Source of the DNA: Methylobacillus arboreus
GTDB taxonomy: Bacteria > Pseudomonadota > Gammaproteobacteria > Burkholderiales > Methylophilaceae
Direction of reading: 5' to 3'
Length of the DNA stretch: 64,000 nucleotides
NCBI RefSeq assembly: GCF_020532725.1
Contig: NZ_JAJAVC010000007.1
Location: forward strand, 1-64,000
The stretch's first letter is position 1. Each line of letters starts with the position of its first letter. This document shows, in pieces, positions 56,462 through 64,000 of the stretch. The notes under the pieces are model-generated. The model worked only from the letters and a program-made list of their open reading frames with translations. It had not been told where the DNA came from and ran no database searches. Position numbers and translations under genes: made by a program.

Positions 56462-57868
56462 TTAGCTCTTTCGTTGCCTGAGTTTGCTGTGATGCATGGA
56501 ATAAGCAAAGTACACCACAATGCCAATGCCTACCCAGACCAGGAAACGGTGCCAGGTTTCATCGGGCAGGAAGGTCATGAGTGCACCGCATGACAGGATG
56601 CCTAATACTGGAATCACAGGGCCCCATGGGTTTTTGAATGGCCGGTGCAGATTGGGCTGGCGGATGCGCAATGCGATCACGCCGAAGCAGACCATGACGA
56701 AGCTGGCGAGGGTACCGATGTTGACGGTTTCTGCCAGTGTGCCAAGCGGGAAAAAGCCTGCGACGACGGAAATGATGCTGCCGCAAAGCAGGATCAGGCG
56801 TGTCGGGGTGTGGCGTTCCGGGTTTACCTCGGAAAAGATGGCGGGGATCAGGCCGTCGCGGCTCATGGCGTACAGGATGCGGGTGAGGCCGTAAAGCAAT
56901 ACCAGGAGCACGGTGATAAGGCCGGCGAGTATCCCGGTAGCGACTAGGGTGGAAGACCAGGAATAGCCCAGCTGGCTTAAGGCATAGGCGACCGGGGATG
57001 AGACATTGAGGTCGGTATAGTGCACTACGCCGGTGAGCACGCCGGATACCAGGATATAGACCAAAGTGCAGAAGCTTACTGCGACGATCAGGCCGATCGG
57101 CAGGTCGCGTTGCGGGTTGCGCGCTTCATCGGCGGCAGTGGATACGGCATCAAAGCCGAAATAGGCAAAAAACACCAGCGAGGCGCCGGCGAGAATACCG
57201 ATATTGTTGCCATCGGCCTGGGTTGAGAACCAGCCATAGGGCATGAAGGGCTGCCAGTTTTCGGTATTGACATGGCCGATGGCAATGGCGAGAAAAATGG
57301 CGATGGTGCTGAGCTTGATGGCGACCATGATGTTGTTGACGGTGGAGCTTTGCTTGACGCCGCTTATCAGGACTAACACCAGCAGCCAGATGATGCCGAA
57401 GGCGGGCAGGTTGATGATACCGCCCTGGCTTGGTGCCTTGGTCCAGGCTTCAGGAATCACGATGTTGAAGTTGGCGAGTGTGTTGATGAAGTAGCCAGAC
57501 CAGCCGTTGGCAACCGCGGCGGCGCCGACACCGTATTCGAGCAGCAGTATCCAGGCGATGACCCAGGCAAAGAATTCGCCGAAGGCGACATAGGTGTAGC
57601 CATAGGCGCTGCCTGAACCGCCGACCGAGGAAGCAAGCTCGGCATAGGCAAAGCCGGCAAAGGCTGCCGCCAGGCCGGCAATAATGAAGGAGATTACCAC
57701 GGCCGGGCCTGAGTACAGCGCTGCCGCGATGCCGGTGAGCACGAAAATCCCGGTGCCTATGGCACAGCCTATTCCGAGCAGGGCGAGGTCAAATGCGGAA
57801 AGGCATTTTTTCAGGCCGCTGTGGCGGCCTATCTCAACCGGTTTGGTGCGGAATAGCTGTGCAAACAT
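56462..57868 (-). CDS. APC-superfamily amino acid permease
   Basis: A 468-residue inner membrane carrier with about 12 helices, of the cationic amino acid transporter type (YfnA-like). Blocks: LSAFDLALLGIGCAIGTGIF, FAYAELASSVGGSGSAYGYT and FFAYFGFDAVSTAADEARNP. The ATG at 57868 has GGGAG just upstream; an earlier in-frame start is unlikely. The substrate cannot be named from sequence. Confidence 0.9.
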   Translation of the reverse strand: MFAQLFRTKPVEIGRHSGLKKCLSAFDLALLGIGCAIGTGIFVLTGIAAALYSGPAVVISFIIAGLAAAFAGFAYAELASSVGGSGSAYGYTYVAFGEFFAWVIAWILLLEYGVGAAAVANGWSGYFINTLANFNIVIPEAWTKAPSQGGIINLPAFGIIWLLVLVLISGVKQSSTVNNIMVAIKLSTIAIFLAIAIGHVNTENWQPFMPYGWFSTQADGNNIGILAGASLVFFAYFGFDAVSTAADEARNPQRDLPIGLIVAVSFCTLVYILVSGVLTGVVHYTDLNVSSPVAYALSQLGYSWSSTLVATGILAGLITVLLVLLYGLTRILYAMSRDGLIPAIFSEVNPERHTPTRLILLCGSIISVVAGFFPLGTLAETVNIGTLASFVMVCFGVIALRIRQPNLHRPFKNPWGPVIPVLGILSCGALMTFLPDETWHRFLVWVGIGIVVYFAYSMHHSKLRQRKS

Positions 57869-57948
57869 ATGGGCTCCCTTTATTGTTTTTCTAGTATGCA
57901 CGAATTATGCCCAGGTTCTAAATTTCCCGGACCTGGGCAGGGATGCGC

Positions 57949-58866
57949 TTATTTCGCCGGCTTGTTTTCTGTGAGCCAGTCGCGACCGGTGATAAAGTCG
58001 CTATAGAGCTTGGCTTCGGCCGAGCCGGTTTCCGGCTTCCAGTCGTAGCGCCATTTGACGATAGGTGGCATCGACAGCAGGATGGACTCGGTACGGCCAT
58101 TGGATTGCAGCCCGAAAATGGTGCCGCGGTCGTAGATCAGGTTGAACTCGACGTAGCGGCCACGACGATAAGCCTGGAAGTCGCGCTCACGCTCGCCGAA
58201 TGGGGTGTCCTTGCGGCGCTGCACAATGGGCAGGTAGGCATTGAGGAAGGCATCGCCAACGCTACGCTGGAATGCGAAACTCTGCTCGAATCCCAGCTCG
58301 CTGAAGTCATCAAAGAATATGCCGCCGATGCCGCGTGCTTCCTTGCGGTGCTTGAGGTAGAAGTAATCGTCGCATTCCTGCTTGAACTTGGGGTAATACT
58401 GCTCGCCGAACGGGTTGAGTGCATCGCGGCAGGTGCGGTGGAAATGCACGGCATCCTCTTCAAAGCCGTAATACGGTGTCAGATCCATGCCGCCGCCAAA
58501 CCACCAGATCGGTGCTTCGCCAGCCTTTTCGGCAACAAAGAAACGCACGTTCATATGCACGGTGGGCACATACGGGTTGCGCGGATGAAACACAAGTGAT
58601 ACGCCCATGGCCTGCCAGCTACGCCCCGCGGCCTCGGGATGGGCGATGCTGGCGGACGGTGGCAGCTTGTTGCCAATGACGTGGGAAAAGCCGATCCCGG
58701 CACGCTCGAACACATTGCCTTCTTCCAGCATGCAGGATGTCCCGCCGCCGCCTTCCGCTCGCTGCCAGCTATCATGCAGGAAGCGCTTGCCATCCACCAG
58801 CTCGACCGCTTCCACGATGCGGTTTTGCAGGCCTTGAAGGTAGTCGAAGATTGCATTTGGGTTCAT
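57949..58866 (-). CDS. hemF: Oxygen-dependent coproporphyrinogen III oxidase
   Basis: A 305-residue HemF converting coproporphyrinogen III to protoporphyrinogen IX in heme synthesis, aerobic form. Signature blocks [32 protein letters not shown] and [20 protein letters not shown] are intact. It follows the tsaC-like gene by 33 bases in the same direction. Confidence 0.97.
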   Translation of the reverse strand: MNPNAIFDYLQGLQNRIVEAVELVDGKRFLHDSWQRAEGGGGTSCMLEEGNVFERAGIGFSHVIGNKLPPSASIAHPEAAGRSWQAMGVSLVFHPRNPYVPTVHMNVRFFVAEKAGEAPIWWFGGGMDLTPYYGFEEDAVHFHRTCRDALNPFGEQYYPKFKQECDDYFYLKHRKEARGIGGIFFDDFSELGFEQSFAFQRSVGDAFLNAYLPIVQRRKDTPFGERERDFQAYRRGRYVEFNLIYDRGTIFGLQSNGRTESILLSMPPIVKWRYDWKPETGSAEAKLYSDFITGRDWLTENKPAK

Positions 58867-58899
58867 GAAGCTCTCCAGGTATCACCGGGTCTCAATGCA

Positions 58900-59442
58900 T
58901 CACGGGCGCACTATCTTGCCTGTGATGAGATCCTGTATGGTCGAAGGTTTGCCCGCGCCGCCAGTCCTGCCGGGCAATACCCTGACACGGTTGCCGAATA
59001 GGCGGTAGCATTCGCGAGTGGTTTTGGCCGGAACACGGCCATTGTGGTTGGCACTGGTGGAAACCAGCGCCATACCAGCCTTGCGGCAAAGATCTGCCGC
59101 AAATGGGTTGGCGGTGACGCGCACTGCCAATGAACTGTGCTTGCCACGCAGTAATGCGGGGCAGCGTTTCGCTGCGGGTGCCAGCCAGGTATGCGGGCCA
59201 GGCCAGCGCTCGAACATGCGCTGTTTTTGTTCTGGCGACACTGGCAGTATCAGATTCTTCAATTGCGAGAATTGGCTCGCAATGACAATCAGGCCCTTGC
59301 GCTGGGGCCTACCTTTGATACGCAACAGGCGCTTGATGGCAAGGGGGTGGGTGGGGTCGCAACCGAGCCCAAAGCAAGACTCGGTAGGGTAGGCAATGAC
59401 ACCGCCGCTACGCAGGAAATGCTGTAGTGCGCGTGCTTGCAT
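58900..59442 (-). CDS. tsaC: Threonylcarbamoyl-AMP synthase, YrdC/Sua5 family
   Basis: A 180-residue YrdC-domain protein, the TsaC step of t6A37 tRNA modification. Blocks: GGVIAYPTESCFGLGCDP, LLRIKGRPQRKGLIVIASQ, RWPGPHTWLAPA and SLAVRVTANPF; STSANHNGR is near the C-terminus. The ATG at 59442 gives the family start. The only Shine-Dalgarno-like bases, AGG seven bases upstream, belong to the end of repeat copy 4. Confidence 0.92.
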   Translation of the reverse strand: MQARALQHFLRSGGVIAYPTESCFGLGCDPTHPLAIKRLLRIKGRPQRKGLIVIASQFSQLKNLILPVSPEQKQRMFERWPGPHTWLAPAAKRCPALLRGKHSSLAVRVTANPFAADLCRKAGMALVSTSANHNGRVPAKTTRECYRLFGNRVRVLPGRTGGAGKPSTIQDLITGKIVRP

Positions 59443-59445
59443 GTT

Positions 59446-59698
59446 AGGGCCTGTTGATACCGATTTCACCAGTGCGGTTAATCTGGTGGGATATGGAAGG
59501 TGCTTGACGCACGAGCAAACGATGGGGATGGGTAGTGAATGAGCCCAAAGCCAGCCACCCCTGCGGGTTGTGACATGAACACATGGCTTGCGGCGTTGCA
59601 AGGCTTGCGAAGGGGGTCGCCCTTCGCCGCACCTCGCGCCTTGCATTCCATATGTTCATGTCACAACGCATCTTGCGAAATCAGTATCAACAGGCCCT
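59446..59698. repeat. Intergenic inverted-repeat element, copy 4 (divergent form)
   Basis: A 253-bp element. Left arm AGGGCCTGTTGATACCGATT and the complement of the right arm AGGGCCTGTTGATACTGATT differ once. A nested pair of ACATATGG/ACATGG-like segments with TTGCGGCGTTGCAAGGC and GCGCCTTGCATTCC is inside; the centre differs from copies 1-3 apart from the GCGTTGCAA and GCGCCTTGCAT motifs. It fills the gap between purD and tsaC, starting three bases before the tsaC start codon. Confidence 0.82.
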
Positions 59699-59707
59699 TG
59701 TTCTTGA

Positions 59708-60976
59708 TCAAGACTTGACGGCGCGATAGCCGATGTCGGTACGGAACTGCATGCCATCAAACTTGATGCCATCGGCAATCTTGTAGGCTTGCGATTGTGC
59801 GAACTTGACGGTTTCACCTAGTGCGGCAACGCAAAGCACGCGACCGCCGCTAGTGACGACCTTGCCATCCTTGATGGTGCTGCCTGCATGGAAGACATGG
59901 GCATCCTCGAGCTCCTTGGGCAGGCCGGTAATTTCATCACCCAGCCGCGGGGTATCCGGATAGTTGGCCGATGCAAGCACCACGCCGAGTGCGCTACGGC
60001 GATCCCAATCCGTCTGGGCTTCATTCAGCGTACCGTTCACGGCATGTTCCACCAGGTTCACCAGGTCGCTCTTGAGGCGCAGCATAATGGGCTGGGTTTC
60101 CGGGTCGCCCATGCGGCAGTTGAATTCCAGTGTCTTGACGCTGCCATCCTCGCTGATCATGAGGCCCGCGTACAGGAACCCAGTGTAGGGAATGCCATCT
60201 TTTGCCATACCCGCCACGGTGGGCGTGATGATCTCACGCATGACCTTGGCATGAATGTCGGGCGTTACCACGGGGGCTGGCGAGTAGGCGCCCATGCCGC
60301 CAGTATTCGGGCCCTGGTCCCCATCCAGCAGGCGCTTGTGGTCTTGGCTGGTGGCAAGCGGCAAAATGTTCTTGCCATCGACCATGACAATAAAGCTGGC
60401 TTCTTCGCCAGTCAGGAACTCTTCAATCACGACGCGCGCGCCGGCTGCCCCCAGCTTGTTGTCAGCGAGCATGGCATCAATCGCAGCGTGGGCCTCATCT
60501 TCATTCGTGGCAACCACCACGCCCTTGCCCGCGGCCAGGCCGTCGGCCTTGATGACGATAGGCGCGCCTTGCTGCCTGACATAATCATGCGCGGCGGCGG
60601 CATCGGTGAAGGTGGCATAGGCGGCGGTGGGGATGTCGTGGCGGATCATGAAAGCCTTGGCGAAATCCTTGGAGCTTTCAAGCTGTGCCGCGGCCTGGGT
60701 CGGGCCGAAAATTTTCAGGCCAGCGGCACGGAATGCATCGACCACGCCTTGCGACAACGGGGCTTCAGGGCCGACGACGGTCAGGCCGATTTGCTCCTGC
60801 TGTGCAAACTCGACCAATTCGGGGACTTTGGTGATAGGCACGTTGACCATATCCGGATCTAGCGCGGTACCTGCGTTGCCTGGCGCCACAAATACGCGGC
60901 TGATCCGCTCGCTCTGCGCGAGCTTCCATGCCAGTGCGTGCTCACGTCCGCCGCCGCCGATTACCAAAATTTTCAT
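59708..60976 (-). CDS. purD: Phosphoribosylamine-glycine ligase
   Basis: A 422-residue ATP-grasp enzyme, second step of purine synthesis. Blocks: MKILVIGGGGREHALAWKL, APGNAGTA, VIKADGLAAGKGV, EEFLTGEEASFIVMVDG and FNCRMGDPETQPIMLRL. It follows purH by 141 bases in the same direction, probably one operon. Confidence 0.97.
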   Translation of the reverse strand: MKILVIGGGGREHALAWKLAQSERISRVFVAPGNAGTALDPDMVNVPITKVPELVEFAQQEQIGLTVVGPEAPLSQGVVDAFRAAGLKIFGPTQAAAQLESSKDFAKAFMIRHDIPTAAYATFTDAAAAHDYVRQQGAPIVIKADGLAAGKGVVVATNEDEAHAAIDAMLADNKLGAAGARVVIEEFLTGEEASFIVMVDGKNILPLATSQDHKRLLDGDQGPNTGGMGAYSPAPVVTPDIHAKVMREIITPTVAGMAKDGIPYTGFLYAGLMISEDGSVKTLEFNCRMGDPETQPIMLRLKSDLVNLVEHAVNGTLNEAQTDWDRRSALGVVLASANYPDTPRLGDEITGLPKELEDAHVFHAGSTIKDGKVVTSGGRVLCVAALGETVKFAQSQAYKIADGIKFDGMQFRTDIGYRAVKS

Positions 60977-61117
60977 CGTTATCCTTTAAATTACAACTGG
61001 GTTTGATCCCGTATTTTAACCCTGGCCCCAGGTTATTTCTGTGTCTTAAGTAAGTCATCAGCAAGGCGTTGCTGGCAAGGAGGTGCAACACCGCCAGCGG
61101 CGCCTTGATGATGACGA

Positions 61118-62704
61118 TCAGTGGCGGAAGTGGCGGATGTTGGTAAATATCATCACTAACCCATGCTCATCCGCGGCCGCAATCACCTCATCATCACGAA
61201 TACTGCCACCCGGCTGGATCACACAGCTGGCACCGGCCTCGGCCAATACGTCAACGCCGTCACGGAACGGGAAGAAGGCATCGGAAGCCACGACCGAGCC
61301 TTGCAGGGTCAGGCCGGCATTCTGCGCCTTGATCGCAGCGATCTTGGTGCTGTCGACGCGGCTCATCTGGCCTGCGCCCACGCCCAGCGTCATGCCGTTG
61401 CCGCAGAAGACAATGGCATTGGACTTTACATACTTGGCAACACGCCAGGCAAACAATAGGTCTTCCAGTTGTTCTGGCGTGGGATGCTTCTTGGTGACCA
61501 CCTTGATGTCATCCACGCTGATTTCGTGGTTGTCAGCGGTCTGGATCAGCAAGCCTGAACCGACGCGCTTGGTGTCGTGGGAGTTGCGGCCGTGGCTCCA
61601 GGCGCTATCGCCGCCTACGGGCAATGCAATCTTCAATACCCGTACATTGGCCTTTGCCTTGAATACTTCCAAGGCTTCGTTGGTGTAGTCGGGAGCAATC
61701 AGCACTTCCACAAACTGTTTGGAAACCGCTTCTGCCGCGGCGCCATCCAATGTGTGGTTGAACGCGATAATGCCGCCGAACGCGGAGGTCGGGTCGGTCT
61801 GGAACGCCTTTTGGTAGGCTTCGAGTGGATTGGCGCCCACCGCCACGCCGCAGGGGTTGGCATGCTTGACGATGACGCAGGCGGTGCTGTCAAAGCTCTT
61901 GACGCATTCCCATGCCGCATCGGCATCGGCGATGTTGTTGTAGGAGAGTTCCTTGCCCTGCAATTGCTGTGCAGTCACCAGGGAGCCGGGCGCAGGGTAG
62001 AGGTCGCGGTAGAACGCGGCCTTCTGGTGCGGGTTCTCGCCGTAACGCAGGTCCTGCACCTTCACCAGGCGGCCGTTGGCTTGGCCGGGGAATTCATTGC
62101 GCGTGCCGTCCGCATTGAAGGAGGAAAGGTAGTCGCTGATGGCGCCGTCGTAGTTGCTGATGCGGTTGAATGCGGCCACGGATAGGGCAAAACGGGTGGC
62201 TTTGCTGGTGGCGCCGCCAGTACTGCGCATTTCTGCCAGCACTTCTTCGTATTGGGAAGCGTCGGTTAGAACCGCCACGTCCTGCCAGTTCTTGGCAGCG
62301 GAACGCACCATGGCCGGGCCGCCGATGTCGATGTTCTCGATCGCGTCTTCCAGCGTGGCATCAGGACGCGCCACGGTAGCCTCAAACGGATAGAGGTTGA
62401 CGACGATGAGGTCGATATTGGCAATGCCGGCAGACTGCATCGCAGCCACATGCTCAGGCAGGTCGCGGCGGCCCAGCAGGCCGCCATGGATTTTCGGGTG
62501 CAGGGTCTTGACCCGGCCATCCAGCATTTCCGGGAAGCCGGTGTAGTCGCTGACCTCAGTGACCGCGACGCCATTGTCGCGGAACAGCTTTGCTGTGCCG
62601 CCGGTGGAAAGGATTTCAACGCCAAAGCCGGATAGGGCTTTGGCGAATTCGAGAATGCCGGTTTTATCAGAAACACTGATAAGCGCTCGTTTGATCACAG
62701 CCAT
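61118..62704 (-). CDS. purH: Bifunctional AICAR transformylase/IMP cyclohydrolase
   Basis: A 528-residue PurH catalysing the last two steps to IMP. The N-terminal IMP cyclohydrolase part (about 1-200) has [18 protein letters not shown] and [19 protein letters not shown]. The C-terminal transformylase has [28 protein letters not shown] and [18 protein letters not shown]. The formyl donor is 10-formyl-THF, linking it to C1 metabolism. Starts 25 bases after fis. Confidence 0.97.
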   Translation of the reverse strand: MAVIKRALISVSDKTGILEFAKALSGFGVEILSTGGTAKLFRDNGVAVTEVSDYTGFPEMLDGRVKTLHPKIHGGLLGRRDLPEHVAAMQSAGIANIDLIVVNLYPFEATVARPDATLEDAIENIDIGGPAMVRSAAKNWQDVAVLTDASQYEEVLAEMRSTGGATSKATRFALSVAAFNRISNYDGAISDYLSSFNADGTRNEFPGQANGRLVKVQDLRYGENPHQKAAFYRDLYPAPGSLVTAQQLQGKELSYNNIADADAAWECVKSFDSTACVIVKHANPCGVAVGANPLEAYQKAFQTDPTSAFGGIIAFNHTLDGAAAEAVSKQFVEVLIAPDYTNEALEVFKAKANVRVLKIALPVGGDSAWSHGRNSHDTKRVGSGLLIQTADNHEISVDDIKVVTKKHPTPEQLEDLLFAWRVAKYVKSNAIVFCGNGMTLGVGAGQMSRVDSTKIAAIKAQNAGLTLQGSVVASDAFFPFRDGVDVLAEAGASCVIQPGGSIRDDEVIAAADEHGLVMIFTNIRHFRH

Positions 62705-62729
62705 AATGAAAAGCTTTTAAGAAAAGAGG

Positions 62730-62966
62730 TTATTGAAGGTTGTGTTGCTGGAGTTTCTTGCGCAGGGTATTGCGATTGAGGCCGAGGATATCGGCGGCCT
62801 TGCTCTGGTTGCCGCCTGTGCGGTTCAGCACATACTCCAGCAGGGGTTTTTCCATGCACTGCAGCACCATGTCATACACAGCATGGGGAGGCTGCCCGTC
62901 CAGGTCCTTGAAATATTCATCGAGGGCTGTGCGGACGCAGCTTGCGAGATCCTGTTGGCTACCCAT
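62730..62966 (-). CDS. fis: Fis-family nucleoid protein
   Basis: A 78-residue Fis-like protein: an N-terminal dimer helix region and a C-terminal helix-turn-helix (TGGNQSKAADILGLNRNTLR). Shorter than E. coli Fis (98) at the N-terminus, as usual in betaproteobacteria. It shares one base with dusB, the classic dusB-fis operon. Confidence 0.94.
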   Translation of the reverse strand: MGSQQDLASCVRTALDEYFKDLDGQPPHAVYDMVLQCMEKPLLEYVLNRTGGNQSKAADILGLNRNTLRKKLQQHNLQ

Positions 62967-63997
62967 TATGCAGCCAGAACCTCATCAGTTGTGACAGCGG
63001 ACTCGGGTACATATTGCAGGCGTTCGTCGCGCTGCTTGAGTTCGCCGAAGAAATCGCTGATGGATTGCAATTGCTCTTCCACCGTTTGCAGTTGGTTCAT
63101 GTGGTGCCGGAAATTGGCGGAACCGACCAGGCCTTTGGTATACCAGGAGATATGCTTGCGCGCCACGCGCATGCCGGTGAGTTCGCCGTAGAAGTCATAC
63201 AGGTCATGGATATGCTCCAGCATGACCTGGTGGATTTCCTCGACTTCGGGCGCAGGCAGGTGCTCGCCAGTCGCAAGGAAATGTTCTGTCTCGCGGAAAA
63301 TCCAGGGACGGCCTTGCGCGGCGCGGCCTATCATCACGGCATCCGCTTTGGTGTAATCCAGTACGAACTTGGCTTTTTCCGGCGTGGTGATGTCGCCGTT
63401 GGCGATCAATGGAATCTTGATGGCTTGCTTGACGGCGGCAATGGTGTCGTATTCCGCATCGCCCATATAGAGACAGGCGCGGGTGCGGCCATGCATGGCA
63501 AGCGCCTGTACGCCAATATCTTCCGCCATCCTGGCCACAGCGACGGCGTTGCGGTTGTGCTTGTCCCAGCCGGTACGGATTTTCAGGGTGACAGGCACAT
63601 TCACGGCATTGACCACCGCCTTGAGAATTTGTGAAACCAGGGGCTCGTCTTTGAGCAGGGCAGAACCTGCCATCACGTTACAGATCTTCTTGGCAGGGCA
63701 GCCCATGTTGATATCAATGATCTGGGCGCCGTTATCCACATTGTGCTTGGCAGCTTCCGCCATCATCTTGGGGTCGGCACCGGCAATCTGCACCGAGATC
63801 GGATCTACTTCGCCTTCGTGGTTGGCGCGGCGCAGGGTCTTGGCGCTGCCGTAGAGCAGGGAGTTGGATGTCACCATCTCGCTTACCGCCAAGCCTGCGC
63901 CCATCTTCTTGCACAGGACGCGGAAAGGGCGATCAGTCACACCCGCCATCGGGGCGACCACAAGATTGTTCTTCAGCTTGTATGGACCGATTTGCAC
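62966..63997 (-). CDS. dusB: tRNA-dihydrouridine synthase B
   Basis: A 343-residue FMN enzyme reducing uridines in the tRNA D-loop. Blocks: VVAPMAGVTDRPFR, IDINMGCPAKKICNVMAGSA with the catalytic Cys, and IPLIANGDI. A GTG at 63997 gives the family start (M-QIGPYKL); the window ends three bases further, so an earlier start cannot be excluded. Co-transcribed with fis. Confidence 0.95.
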   Translation of the reverse strand: MQIGPYKLKNNLVVAPMAGVTDRPFRVLCKKMGAGLAVSEMVTSNSLLYGSAKTLRRANHEGEVDPISVQIAGADPKMMAEAAKHNVDNGAQIIDINMGCPAKKICNVMAGSALLKDEPLVSQILKAVVNAVNVPVTLKIRTGWDKHNRNAVAVARMAEDIGVQALAMHGRTRACLYMGDAEYDTIAAVKQAIKIPLIANGDITTPEKAKFVLDYTKADAVMIGRAAQGRPWIFRETEHFLATGEHLPAPEVEEIHQVMLEHIHDLYDFYGELTGMRVARKHISWYTKGLVGSANFRHHMNQLQTVEEQLQSISDFFGELKQRDERLQYVPESAVTTDEVLAA

Positions 63998-64000
63998 CTG

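Overview
The window looks like chromosome of an obligate or near-obligate methylotrophic betaproteobacterium of the Methylophilaceae, most like Methylobacillus; the genus is an inference. The grounds are a betaproteobacterial ribosomal gene order (tuf, S10, spc with secY-infA-rpmJ, alpha), a lanthanide-type methanol dehydrogenase (XoxF), an Fdh4A-like formate dehydrogenase and a hexose-6-phosphate mutarotase. No tRNA, rRNA, CRISPR, prophage or transposase gene was seen.

Layout. 1-13569: end of tuf, then the S10, spc and alpha ribosomal clusters with secY, infA, rpmJ, rpoA and rplQ. rpsD (S4) is absent from its usual place between rpsK and rpoA, and an attenuator-like set of alternative hairpins lies between rpsJ and rplC. 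13570-16599: mgtE and an MscS-type channel. 16600-19800: an AT-rich island of poorly known genes (a broken small gene, ten perfect 9-bp repeats before a secreted DUF2380-like gene, a membrane protein resembling a TetR ligand domain without its DNA-binding part, a TetR regulator, a secreted cupin). 19855-22803: rpmBG, dut, coaBC, radC. 23399-37719: a nitrate assimilation operon on the minus strand, ordered nrtABC-like transporter, porin, cobA, nirB, nirD, nitrate reductase fused to a CysJ-like reductase, nasR. 37729-47026: ABC exporter, small secreted protein, cstA-ybdD, MocR-type regulator, Fdh4A-like enzyme with a small overlapping partner. 47236-51336: lgt, ilvD, mutarotase, cytochrome c. 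51664-55730: sigma-54 activator divergent from xoxF. 56462-64000: permease, hemF, tsaC-like gene, purD, purH, fis, dusB.

Two regulatory circuits can be read from the DNA. The nas operon has an NtrC-type box, a sigma-54 promoter, and a leader with four hairpins whose six-base loops carry A at position 1 and G at position 4 (the ANTAR target signature). The last overlaps the ascending arm of an intrinsic terminator just before the first gene, and the matching NIT-ANTAR antiterminator is the last gene. xoxF has a near-consensus sigma-54 promoter and two matching palindromes, and the divergent gene encodes an AcoR-like sigma-54 activator.

The most unusual structural signal is a family of four intergenic elements (162-271 bp) with long inverted-repeat ends. 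Segments of the arms differ between copies but stay complementary within each copy. Two copies supply the last base of a neighbouring stop codon, one supplies the apparent ribosome binding site of tsaC, and two lie beside the two paralogous small secreted protein genes.
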